Below are positions 28,073 to 36,196 of a stretch of 64,000 nucleotides of DNA, piece by piece (positions within the stretch are counted from its first letter, which is position 1; every line of letters starts with the position of its first letter). The DNA comes from Acetobacteraceae bacterium (GTDB lineage Bacteria; Pseudomonadota; Alphaproteobacteria; Acetobacterales; Acetobacteraceae). Below the pieces are notes generated by a model. That model saw nothing but the letters and a program-made list of their open reading frames with translations, made no database searches and was not told the origin of the DNA. The stretch is from the NCBI GenBank assembly GCA_004843345.1, contig CP039460.1:1270001-1334000 (forward strand), in the 5' to 3' direction. The translations under genes and the position numbers were made by a program.

Positions 28073-30883
28073 TTATTTTTTAGTTATTTTGCTGACAGAT
28101 TTTTGTTTAGGCGCAGGTCCTAAGGTAATCCTTGCGAGGTTTTCTGGATGAATCCAACGCTTAAAGGCCGTTTGCACCTGTTCAGGAGTCATGCCTTCAA
28201 TCGCTTTCATTCTCTCATTCGGCGTATCCATTGGGAGGTCCAGGTCATTCAAAGACATCCAAAGACCTGCAATGCCACTAAAGCTTGCACGGCCAATAAG
28301 TGCTGAGCGCAGCAGGGCATCTTTTGCAAGATTGAGTTCATGCTCTGTGGGGGGGGCTTCTTGAAGCTGTTTTAAATCTTTTATGGCATATTTTTCTGCA
28401 TTTATTGCCTTTTCTGGATCAGAACCAAATGCCATTAGGAAGTTTGCACGGGTCCGTGAATATTGGATAGCGCTGCCAGCACTATAGGCAAAGCCTGTTT
28501 TAACACGCAGGTCTTGCAGTAAGCGGGAGGAGAAGCCGCCAGCACCTAGGATTTGGTTTCCAACGGCTAAAGCATGCCGTTCAGGATTATGCACATCAAT
28601 TTCAAGGTTTTCGACAAGTTTCACTTCATCTTGTGAGCGTCCAGGATCGAGGATTCTGGCCTGGGAAGCTTTGTTCAAGGGGAGTTTCGGTAAATCAATC
28701 TTTGGGGTATCACCTTCTTTTTCCCAATTTCCAAAATTTTTCAGAATTTCTTGATAGGCTTCATCTGGATCAATATTTCCGATGATGAAAATCGTTGTTA
28801 AGTCAGGACGATAGGCTTTTTTATAAAAATCTTTGATCTGTTGAAGTTGGATTTTTTTGATGGTTTCAGGGGTCGCCTCTCTGAGAGTTGGATCATTGGC
28901 AGGAACAAGGGCTTTACGAACAGCTCTGCCAAAATGATAGGCAGGGGATTTCATTTCACCTCTGCGGGCTTCTGCCGCTTCTGCCCGTGTTTTGGTGAAT
29001 CCAGTTAAAGGGAAGGCAGGTGTAAGTTCATGTTCTGTCAAAAGTGAGAGCGCTTTATCAAAATCTGGCTTACGGGCAGATAGGCTAAAACTGCTCCCTG
29101 CGCTTTCAGAAGCGCAAAGCGCATCAAATTCTGTCGCAAGGGCTTTTTGGTCATGTTTCGTGCTGCCATAGAGGAAGAGAGCATCTGTTAAGCTGGAAAC
29201 GCCTTCTTGACCTTTAGGTTCTTGAAGGGCGGCATTTTGACGGATATCGCCGTAAAGCTCAATGGTATTGCTTACTTTTTCGGGTTGAACGAAGAGTTTG
29301 AGACCATTTGGCAGAATATATGTTTTTGGAGGAGTCATTGTGGCTGGCGCATGCGCATGGCCTAAGGCTTTTTCAGCCCATTCTGGTAAAGTGACATCTT
29401 CTGCGCTGTCTGAAAGAAGATTTTCTGTCCCTCCAAAGCCTTGAGCCGCAATGGCATGGCCTTTTTCTGAGGGTACAAGAGAAGCTGTCACAACAGTTTG
29501 CGTATTGAGCCATTCGTGCAGAAGATCATCAACGTCTTTTTTTGTGACTTTCTCGAAAGCTTTAGAAAGATCGGTGGGGCTATTTAGATGTTGAACCGCT
29601 AAAGCCTCGGACCAGCTTTCTGCAAGGCCAGAGATAGAGTTTGCTCTAAACGCAAGGTTAGCAATTTCATTCTTCTTAGAGGCTTCGATTAACTCTTCAG
29701 GAATCCCGTTTTTACGATAATTGTTTAAAATAGTTGTGAGTTTGTTTTTTATTTTTTCTCTGGCTTGTCCTTTGGGATAGGCAATGAAGGCGAGGCCCAT
29801 GCCGCCTTGCGCTTCTGCTTGGTAAGAGAAGCTGGATTCAAGGGCTTCTCCAGCAGGAACAAGGGCAAAAAGGTCTCCCCGTTCGCTGGAGAGCGCATCG
29901 GCAAGGATTTGCGCGGCCGCATAGTGAGGATCACGCATTCCTGGCATGCGCCATGCTTGAATTTCAAAAGAAACGGGATAATCCGTTGGGAGGACAATAT
30001 CTTGCTGTTTAACTTTTTGTGGCTGGATTTCAGGCGCTTCAGGTAAACGTTTTGGTGTAAGATCCTCAAAATGTTTCTTTACCAATTCTAAGGTCTTATC
30101 TGGATCAATATCTCCGACAATGACAAGAAGCGCATTATTGGGCGCATACCATGTTCTATAAAATTTGTGGAGATCTTCAGCAGTTGTTTTGTCAAAGGAA
30201 GCGCGGTCACCAAGCGCATCACGCTCATAAGGGGTATTTTTAAAGAGAATGGCTCTAAGTTGACTGAGATAACGATAGGCAGGGTTGGAGAGATCCCTTG
30301 AAACTTCTTGCTCAATAGCCCCTTTTTCATGTGCCCATTCTTTTGAATCGAGAGAGATGTCTTTCATGCGGTCCGCTTCTATTTTAAGCAGAACTTCTAG
30401 ATTTTCCGCAGGCGCTTCAAAATAATATTGTGTGACGTCAGAGGTGGTATCGGCATTATTCTGGTTACCGAGTCTGGAGCTGATGGCTGTGAGTTGTTTT
30501 TGGCTGATATTCGGTGTGCCGTTAAACATCATATGCTCAAGCGCATGTGCATTCCCCGGGAAATTTTTAGGCGCATTGGCCGATCCGACCGCATAATTGA
30601 CCATCGTTTGGACAACGGGCGCAAGAGGATCTTGCACAATCGCAACACGCAAACCATTTGGAAGTGTATAGCGGAGTGCAGGTGTGTTGATTGTGTTAGA
30701 GGAGACGGCAGAGGTGTCTTTGTCTTGCGTTGTCGCCGCAGCGGGTGCTTGAGAGGGCTGTGATTCTTCTGCATTGACTGTACTGGTAATAAGAGCGGTC
30801 GCCATTAAAAATGCAGAAAGAATAGAAGAGCTTTTTAGCAAGGATTGGAATGAAATTTTTGTTGAGAGAGAAAAATGAGTCAT
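28073..30883 (-). CDS. M16 family zinc metallopeptidase, two-module exported form
   Basis: A 936-residue pitrilysin/processing-peptidase-like protein. A signal peptide precedes residue 38 (TSTVNA). The first M16 module has the inverted zinc motif HALEHMMFNGTP with the downstream glutamate in IEQEVSRD. The second module (from about 520) has the M16 fold but no HxxEH, as is normal. It is probably a periplasmic peptide-degrading protease (PqqL-like), inferred from family and signal peptide. A single-gene unit; the divergent neighbour is an unknown membrane protein. Confidence 0.93.
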   Translation of the reverse strand: MTHFSLSTKISFQSLLKSSSILSAFLMATALITSTVNAEESQPSQAPAAATTQDKDTSAVSSNTINTPALRYTLPNGLRVAIVQDPLAPVVQTMVNYAVGSANAPKNFPGNAHALEHMMFNGTPNISQKQLTAISSRLGNQNNADTTSDVTQYYFEAPAENLEVLLKIEADRMKDISLDSKEWAHEKGAIEQEVSRDLSNPAYRYLSQLRAILFKNTPYERDALGDRASFDKTTAEDLHKFYRTWYAPNNALLVIVGDIDPDKTLELVKKHFEDLTPKRLPEAPEIQPQKVKQQDIVLPTDYPVSFEIQAWRMPGMRDPHYAAAQILADALSSERGDLFALVPAGEALESSFSYQAEAQGGMGLAFIAYPKGQAREKIKNKLTTILNNYRKNGIPEELIEASKKNEIANLAFRANSISGLAESWSEALAVQHLNSPTDLSKAFEKVTKKDVDDLLHEWLNTQTVVTASLVPSEKGHAIAAQGFGGTENLLSDSAEDVTLPEWAEKALGHAHAPATMTPPKTYILPNGLKLFVQPEKVSNTIELYGDIRQNAALQEPKGQEGVSSLTDALFLYGSTKHDQKALATEFDALCASESAGSSFSLSARKPDFDKALSLLTEHELTPAFPLTGFTKTRAEAAEARRGEMKSPAYHFGRAVRKALVPANDPTLREATPETIKKIQLQQIKDFYKKAYRPDLTTIFIIGNIDPDEAYQEILKNFGNWEKEGDTPKIDLPKLPLNKASQARILDPGRSQDEVKLVENLEIDVHNPERHALAVGNQILGAGGFSSRLLQDLRVKTGFAYSAGSAIQYSRTRANFLMAFGSDPEKAINAEKYAIKDLKQLQEAPPTEHELNLAKDALLRSALIGRASFSGIAGLWMSLNDLDLPMDTPNERMKAIEGMTPEQVQTAFKRWIHPENLARITLGPAPKQKSVSKITKK

Positions 30884-31137
30884 AGGGCGTTAAAAGAACT
30901 TTCCTTGCTATAAAGGGAAGAATAAATAAAGAAATCTTTAAAGGGCAAATATACTAACGAGCTTTCTTTTTAGTAAAGCCAAGCTTTGTGAAAACTTCTG
31001 AGAAATTTTGGTGTTTAACCTAAGAAAAAGTCTTGAGGTGCTTCTCTAAGGCGCTAAAACAAGGCAATGTGGCGCAAGTCGTAAGAAAATGAAGAATTAT
31101 TTAAGCGTTATGACGTTTAAGGAGACTGAAAGTAAGC

Positions 31138-31704
31138 ATGGATAGAGATGAATTTGCACGAAAAGTTGGCGAATTTGTGCGAAACGGGGCGCAGAAAGCC
31201 GGCGAATTTGCGCATAAGGTTGATGATGGCCTGATTGACGGTGTTTTTCAGCCTATTATGGACAGGTTGCTTCCAGGAAAATCTCCATGGCGTTTAGGGC
31301 TTAATTTTCAGCTAGGTTCTTTGGTTTTTCTAGGATTTGCCTTTTTTATTTTGCTGATTATTGGGGCCGTTTCTTTAGCGCTTAACTTTTATAATCTTCT
31401 TTCTTTTGTGTTCGGACTTGTGCTTTTTCTTGGATTTTCGAGAATGCATATTGTGGAGAGATCCGGCATGGGAAACCCGATGCGTCCAGCACTTTTTGTT
31501 TGGCGCGTGCTTTTTTTGATCTCTTCTTTTTATGATGTTTATCAAATTTTATATGATAGAAGTCTTTTAGCGCTCCCCAATGATTTGCAATATATGAGTG
31601 ATATTGCCTTTGGAATTGGCCTTTATTTCATGGCCTGCCGTGTTGCGCCGCCACGTCAAAAACGGAGAACAATAGAAGCCTATAGTTGGCAGGAAAGTCA
31701 GTAA
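31138..31704 (+). CDS. hypothetical membrane protein
   Basis: A 188-residue protein not recognised. The N-terminal 60 residues are hydrophilic and charged (two similar blocks, KVGEFVRNGAQK and KAGEFAHKVDDG, suggest a short internal repeat). They are followed by two closely spaced hydrophobic segments (about 60-105) and two more (about 118-135 and 152-168). The tail is basic. An AAGGAGA site precedes the ATG. It stands between the divergent M16 gene and the lactate dehydrogenase-like gene; context does not reveal a role. Confidence 0.7.
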   Translation: MDRDEFARKVGEFVRNGAQKAGEFAHKVDDGLIDGVFQPIMDRLLPGKSPWRLGLNFQLGSLVFLGFAFFILLIIGAVSLALNFYNLLSFVFGLVLFLGFSRMHIVERSGMGNPMRPALFVWRVLFLISSFYDVYQILYDRSLLALPNDLQYMSDIAFGIGLYFMACRVAPPRQKRRTIEAYSWQESQ

Positions 31705-31846
31705 ATTCTTTTTCTAAGAACGCTTGGAAGAGAAAATTTTTAGTGATAGCTTAGCGTGCTTAGGGGATACGCTCCAGAAAATTTCTGCTGTGCGAACCAT
31801 GGATGTTTAGCATCGCCCAGATTTACTGGATGATAAAAAGGTTAAA

Positions 31847-32992
31847 ATGATGATTATTTCTTCCCCTAAAGATTATGAAAAAGTTGCTAAAAATGTCCTT
31901 CCACCCTTTCTCTTTGAGTATATTGCCGGGGGAGCAGGGAATGAAACAACCTTGCGCAGTAATCAAAGAGATTTAGCAAGAGTTGCTTTTCGACAGCGAA
32001 TTCTCAGTGAAGCTGGCAACGTGGATCTCTCGACAACTTTATGGAATCAAAAGCTTTCTTTACCTTTGGTTTTAGCACCTGTTGGCTTAACAGGGATGTA
32101 TGGAAGGTACGGCGAGGTGGCTGCGGCGCATGCTGCGAAAAAAAAGAATATTCCTTTCACGCTTTCGACAGTAGGGGTTTCACCTGTTGCTAAGCTTGCT
32201 AAAAAAGTGGGCCCAAGTCATTTATGGTTTCAACTTTATGTTTTAAAAGATCACGCTTTTATGCGTGATGTTTTGCAACGTGCTTGGAATTCTGGGGTTA
32301 GAACCTTGGTTTTTACGGTGGATATGCCAATTCCTGGAGCACGTTACCGAGATAGGCATTCTGGCTTAGAAGGTAATTATGCATGGTTTCACCGGGCCTA
32401 TCAAATTGCAACTCACTGGAAATGGGCCATTTCTGTTGGGCTTTTAGGAGGGCCACATGATCTAGGCAATATTTCCACCTATATGGGAAAATCAGTCGGT
32501 TTGCTCGACTATATGGGCTATCTCAATAAGAATTTTGATCCGTCTATCGGTTGGAAAGATTTGGAATGGATTCGTTCTTTTTGGAAAGGAAAAATGATTC
32601 TTAAAGGCATTCTGGATAAGAAAGATGCCAAAGAAGCCGTGCAGTTCGGAGCAGATGGAATTGTTGTTTCCAATCATGGCGGAAGGCAATTAGATGGTGC
32701 AATTTCGACTGCAAGGGCACTGCCTGCGATCGCCGATGAGGTTAAGGGACAGATTAAAATTTTAGCCGATTCAGGTATTCGCTCTGGTTTAGATGTGATG
32801 CGTATGATTGCGCTTGGGGCAGATGCCGCAATGATTGGACGTTCTTATATCTATGCCTTGGCGAGTGCGGGGGAGGCTGGCGTCACAAACCTTCTCAATA
32901 TTTATGAAAGAGAAATGCGGATTTGTATGACTTTAACAGGTCAGAAAAGTCTTAAAACGCTAGATCGAAATTGTTTGGCAGCATTGTCTTAA
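31847..32992 (+). CDS. lldD: FMN-dependent alpha-hydroxy-acid dehydrogenase, L-lactate dehydrogenase-like
   Basis: A 381-residue member of the lactate dehydrogenase (cytochrome)/glycolate oxidase family. It shows [55 protein letters not shown] and the active-site block [12 protein letters not shown], ending with [25 protein letters not shown]. It likely oxidises L-lactate to pyruvate and passes electrons to the respiratory chain. The length and the inserted middle region match LldD. The symbol is the best fit, but other alpha-hydroxy acids are possible substrates. Confidence 0.85.
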   Translation: MMIISSPKDYEKVAKNVLPPFLFEYIAGGAGNETTLRSNQRDLARVAFRQRILSEAGNVDLSTTLWNQKLSLPLVLAPVGLTGMYGRYGEVAAAHAAKKKNIPFTLSTVGVSPVAKLAKKVGPSHLWFQLYVLKDHAFMRDVLQRAWNSGVRTLVFTVDMPIPGARYRDRHSGLEGNYAWFHRAYQIATHWKWAISVGLLGGPHDLGNISTYMGKSVGLLDYMGYLNKNFDPSIGWKDLEWIRSFWKGKMILKGILDKKDAKEAVQFGADGIVVSNHGGRQLDGAISTARALPAIADEVKGQIKILADSGIRSGLDVMRMIALGADAAMIGRSYIYALASAGEAGVTNLLNIYEREMRICMTLTGQKSLKTLDRNCLAALS

Positions 32993-33020
32993 AAATAAAG
33001 TAAAAGATTTTGAGATAGAG

Positions 33021-33048
33021 ACGGCGCTTTAAAAAGCGCCGTTTTTTG
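33021..33048. terminator. bidirectional terminator between lldD-like gene and metI
   Basis: ACGGCGCTTT / AAAGCGCCGT perfect 10-bp stem followed by TTTTT, between convergent genes. Confidence 0.9.
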
Positions 33049-33065
33049 AGAATTAAAGAAGGAAT

Positions 33066-33722
33066 TTAATGGCGTAGCTTGCGAACAAGCCAGTTCCCTG
33101 TCCATTGAATGATGCAGACCATCAAAATAAGCACCGCAACAACCCAGAGCATGACGGTCGTATTAAAACGCTGATAACCATAGCGAATAGCTAAATCACC
33201 GAGGCCGCCAGCGCCAATTGTGCCCGCAATAGCAGAGGCACCGACCATTGTAATCAGGGTGACTGTAAGACCCGCAATCAGGGAAGGAAGGGCTTCTGGA
33301 ATAATCACATGTCGAATAATCGTCAGGCGTGTTCCGCCAATAGCCCGAACAGCTTCGACTAATCCGGTATCGACTTCTGCCATGGAAACCTCTGCAATAC
33401 GTGCAAAATAGGGAATAGCGGCAATGGAAAGAGGCACAATCGCGGCCTCTGTTCCTAAAGACGTTCCCGCAATAAGGCGTGTGGTTGGAATCAGCAAGAC
33501 AAGAAGGACGATAAAAGGAATGGCTCTAACAGCGTCAACAAAAAGTTCTACAATTCGAGGCACAACAGGCAGTTTCCAAAGTTTCGCAGGTCCTGTTCCA
33601 ACAAGGAAGAGGGCAATAGGCCCTCCAAGAAGCACCGCAATAGCCGTTGAGGCGAAAACCATTTCTAAGGTTTGAAGCGTACCAATCCAAATGAGATGTA
33701 AAATTATGGGTGACATAACCAT
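33066..33722 (-). CDS. metI: D/L-methionine ABC transporter permease MetI
   Basis: A 218-residue inner-membrane permease with five or so hydrophobic segments and the EAA loop VDTGLVEAVRAIGG...IIPEALP that contacts MetN. VGASAIAGTIGAGGLGDLAI is typical of MetI. It overlaps the end of metN by 19 bases (13 if the second ATG is used). Last gene of a metQ-metN-metI operon. Confidence 0.95.
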   Translation of the reverse strand: MVMSPIILHLIWIGTLQTLEMVFASTAIAVLLGGPIALFLVGTGPAKLWKLPVVPRIVELFVDAVRAIPFIVLLVLLIPTTRLIAGTSLGTEAAIVPLSIAAIPYFARIAEVSMAEVDTGLVEAVRAIGGTRLTIIRHVIIPEALPSLIAGLTVTLITMVGASAIAGTIGAGGLGDLAIRYGYQRFNTTVMLWVVAVLILMVCIIQWTGNWLVRKLRH

Positions 33723-34777
33723 CCTAACACCCTGTACGCTTGGGCTCTTTGTGCAATCAATTGAATGGCTTCATCACATTTTTCACCAGTGATGCTGACA
33801 ATGACGTCGCAGACGGATTCCTCTCCAAGTTCGCTCACGCCTCCCTGTAAAAGGCGTGTTTGTGTTCCAAATTTAATCGCAAGCTCTGAAAAGAGGGGAT
33901 CTGTAATATGTTTCCCTTCAAGATAAATTCTTAAAACAGCTTCGTTGCATCCTTGTTGACGCATAGGCTGCAATTTTTGCAGCAGATTATCTGGAAGCTG
34001 TGGCTGAATTTCTGCGAGGAGCGGTTTTAGAGCAGGGTGATCTGGCTCATTACGTGCAAACTGGCTGAGCGTGCAGTCTTGAATCAGATTCCCATGATCC
34101 AGCACAAGAATACGTTTTGCAAAGCGTTTGATGACTTCCATCTCATGCGTAATCAGTAAAATGGTTAGCCCAAATTCTTTGTTAATATCGCTAAGTAATT
34201 TCAGAATAGACGCTGTTGATTCAGGATCGAGCGCAGAGGTTGCCTCATCTGAAAGTAAAACGTCAGGATTTGTCGCTAGGGCGCGTGCAATTCCAACCCT
34301 TTGCTTTTGACCGCCAGAAAGCTGATGTGGGTATTTTTTCTCTAATCCTCCGAGCCCCACCATTTCAATAAGGTCTTTAACACGTTTTCGAATTTCAGTG
34401 CGAGGAGTGCCTGCAATTTGCAGAGGCAGAGAAATATTGCCTTCGACAGTTCGGGAGGTTAGGAGATTAAAATGCTGGAAAATCAGCCCAATTTTACGGC
34501 GGACTTTGATTAAACCAGATTCTGGTAAGCCTGTAATATTCGTGCCGTTGACAATGATGTCACCAGCTCCTGGGCGTTCTAAGGCACAGAGGCAACGGAT
34601 AAGCGTTGATTTTCCTGCACCAGAGCGACCAATTAAGCCAACAATCTCTCCTGTTTTAACAGAAAAGTTAATATCATTTAGCGCAGCCTGAGAGTTAAAC
34701 CAATGCGAGAGGTGTCTAACCTCTAGCACGGTTTTTTGTTCTACAGCACCACGCAAAGCGGTGGTGGAATGAGTCAT
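33704..34777 (-). CDS. metN: methionine ABC transporter ATP-binding protein MetN
   Basis: A 357-residue ABC ATPase. Walker A is GRSGAGKST, the signature is LSGGQKQRVGIARALA, and Walker B is VLLSDEATSALD. The C-terminal roughly 100 residues are the NIL/ACT-like domain that binds methionine and gives feedback inhibition of transport. It overlaps metQ by 4 bases (ATGA type), so the two are translationally coupled. Confidence 0.96.
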   Translation of the reverse strand: MTHSTTALRGAVEQKTVLEVRHLSHWFNSQAALNDINFSVKTGEIVGLIGRSGAGKSTLIRCLCALERPGAGDIIVNGTNITGLPESGLIKVRRKIGLIFQHFNLLTSRTVEGNISLPLQIAGTPRTEIRKRVKDLIEMVGLGGLEKKYPHQLSGGQKQRVGIARALATNPDVLLSDEATSALDPESTASILKLLSDINKEFGLTILLITHEMEVIKRFAKRILVLDHGNLIQDCTLSQFARNEPDHPALKPLLAEIQPQLPDNLLQKLQPMRQQGCNEAVLRIYLEGKHITDPLFSELAIKFGTQTRLLQGGVSELGEESVCDVIVSITGEKCDEAIQLIAQRAQAYRVLGWLCHP

Positions 34778-35655
34778 GCAGAAAAGGCCGGAATGGTTAC
34801 GTCATGATAGGCTGTATGAATCGCTTGTGCGACGTCAGGCTGTTGGAAGGATTGCACCAGGATTTTAACCCATGGTTTGTTCAAATCACTATCATTGACA
34901 GCAATAAAATTGACGTAAGGATTTTCTTTTAATGCTTCGACACCAATACGGGATTTTGTAATATCGATGCCCGCTTTTTGTGCCCATTCTGTATTGACAA
35001 CGGCCGCAGCAAGATCAGGCAGAGAACGGCCGACAATCCCAGCATCTAGTTCTTTGATGGTAATATTTTTGGGATTTTCAGTAATGTCCAAAGAGGTTGG
35101 ATAAGCATCAATATTTTGAGCGAGCTTAATAACGCCTAAATTTTCCAAAAGATGAAGGGCACGGCCTTCATTAGAAGGGTCATTCGGAACGCCGATGACT
35201 GCATTTTTTTCTAACTCTTGAGGGGATTTATATTTGACAGAATAAAGCCCAATCGGTTGGAAATAGGTATCACCAATACGTGAGATATGGAAATGCTGTG
35301 TTTGTTTCTGTGCATCAAGATAAGGTTGATGCTGGAAGGCATTCGCATCTAAATCATGCTGATCTAAGGCAATATTTGGCGCTGTATAATCAGAAAAAGG
35401 AATAACCTGAATCGTTAAATTTGCTTTTTTCGCATTTTCCTGAACAACACGCCAGACATCTTCATCCTCTCCAGCCATGATGCCCACTTTGATTGTTTTA
35501 GGCTGTGGGAGAGTTAAGAGTTCTGATGTTTTTGCTGTGGTATCTGCTTTTTCCTGTGCAAAAACGGGACTGTTAAACATCACAGCGCACCCGCACAAAG
35601 CAAGGGCTGTGGCCGAAATGGTGCGAAAAAAACCACGGCGCGGGATGCTCGTCAT
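34774..35655 (-). CDS. metQ: methionine-binding protein MetQ
   Basis: A 293-residue NlpA/MetQ family periplasmic binding protein, ligand-binding partner of MetN-MetI. The N-terminus has a twin-arginine-like RRGFFRT followed by a hydrophobic stretch. LCGC could be a degenerate lipobox, and SPVFA an ordinary signal peptidase site, so the export route is unclear. Family features include IKVGIMAGEDEDVWRVV, NAFQHQPYLDAQ, IGVPNDPSNEGRALHLLE and NPYVNFIAV. First gene of the met operon; AAGG lies at good distance before the ATG. Confidence 0.94.
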   Translation of the reverse strand: MTSIPRRGFFRTISATALALCGCAVMFNSPVFAQEKADTTAKTSELLTLPQPKTIKVGIMAGEDEDVWRVVQENAKKANLTIQVIPFSDYTAPNIALDQHDLDANAFQHQPYLDAQKQTQHFHISRIGDTYFQPIGLYSVKYKSPQELEKNAVIGVPNDPSNEGRALHLLENLGVIKLAQNIDAYPTSLDITENPKNITIKELDAGIVGRSLPDLAAAVVNTEWAQKAGIDITKSRIGVEALKENPYVNFIAVNDSDLNKPWVKILVQSFQQPDVAQAIHTAYHDVTIPAFSA

Positions 35656-35676
35656 AAGGTAACCTTTGTAATAGTG

Positions 35677-35717
35677 ATAAGGGACTTATTAGAGGCCTAT
35701 ACGTAATTATCCTCTAA
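35677..35717 (-). promoter_or_regulatory. paired inverted repeats in metQ leader
   Basis: Two inverted repeats lie 20-60 bases upstream of the metQ ATG. One is TTAGAGG (35689-35695) with CCTCTAA (35711-35717). The other is AATAAG-TCC-CTTATC (35677-35691, read on the minus strand). They share two bases, so as RNA hairpins they could exclude each other; the first could also be a repressor operator. I do not recognise a known SAM riboswitch here. Inference only. Confidence 0.4.
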
Positions 35718-35972
35718 TGAATTATCTGCTGTAATTTAAACAGTCTATGCAATTTTATACAATCCTCATTCTCAAAAAAAGAGATTTAAGGACCATCTTT
35801 TCTTGAAAAAGGAAAGAGATTCCTCTGTAATTCTAAGGATTTTGACTTTAAAGAGAGCGGATATTTTACGGGTTTATTTTCAGATGGCTTGGCCTTGCGC
35901 TTGTGAAGATAAAGAAAATATGGCAAAGTCTTGGGAAATTATAAAAATATGTTTTTAATTCAAGGTTTTTGA

Positions 35973-36083
35973 ATGTCCTTAATCCCTTACATCGATGTAA
36001 CAGCTGTGGGTACAACAATTACAGGCACACCCGTAACAGGTCGTTACGATGGGGAGAAAAAGGATTGCGCTCTGAAAGTTTAA
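35973..36083 (+). CDS. putative 36-residue threonine-rich leader peptide
   Basis: The frame starts at ATG 35973 with AAGG seven bases upstream (35962-35965) and ends at TAA 36081-36083. The middle is threonine-dense (TAVGTTITGTPVTG): six of thirteen residues (T10-T22), all encoded by ACA. Sequence style resembles the E. coli thr leader peptide. A GATGGGGAG block at codons 26-28 is complementary to the left arm of the downstream terminator. It lies 113 bases before the APC permease gene. Inference: an attenuation leader peptide. No homologue is recognised, so an independent small protein is also possible. Confidence 0.5.
   Translation: MSLIPYIDVTAVGTTITGTPVTGRYDGEKKDCALKV
36032..36048 (+). 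promoter_or_regulatory. hairpin within leader ORF
   Basis: Six-base stem CGTAAC / GTTACG with loop AGGTC, positioned at the last Thr codon of the leader ORF and abutting the proposed antiterminator strand (36048-36056). Confidence 0.4.
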
Positions 36084-36138
36084 AACTTTAGAAAAAATCA
36101 AAGAGCAGCTTAAAAACAGCCTAAAATTCTTCCCCGTC
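36048..36138 (+). promoter_or_regulatory. candidate antiterminator pairing
   Basis: GATGGGGAG (36048-36056) can pair over nine positions (seven Watson-Crick, two G-U) with TTCCCCGTC (36130-36138). The second strand overlaps the 5' arm of the terminator, so the two structures are mutually exclusive. This is the layout expected for ribosome-controlled attenuation. Seen in sequence; function is inferred. Confidence 0.45.
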
Positions 36139-36162
36139 TTTCCTAGAGAGGCGGGTTTTTTT
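36133..36162 (+). terminator. intrinsic terminator upstream of APC permease (attenuator)
   Basis: Stem CCCGTCTTT / AGAGGCGGG (two G-U pairs), five-base loop, and a run of seven T. It sits between the leader ORF and the permease start 34 bases further on, so it would stop transcription before the permeases. Confidence 0.7.
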
Positions 36163-36196
36163 ATTGCCTAAAGAAGAAAATTAAAGGATTAAGTAG

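Noticed and set aside
35884-35958. 24-codon frame (starting MAWPCACEDK) just before the Thr-rich leader ORF
   Set aside because: No convincing ribosome site and no pattern; kept out of the features, though it could be translated ahead of the leader peptide.
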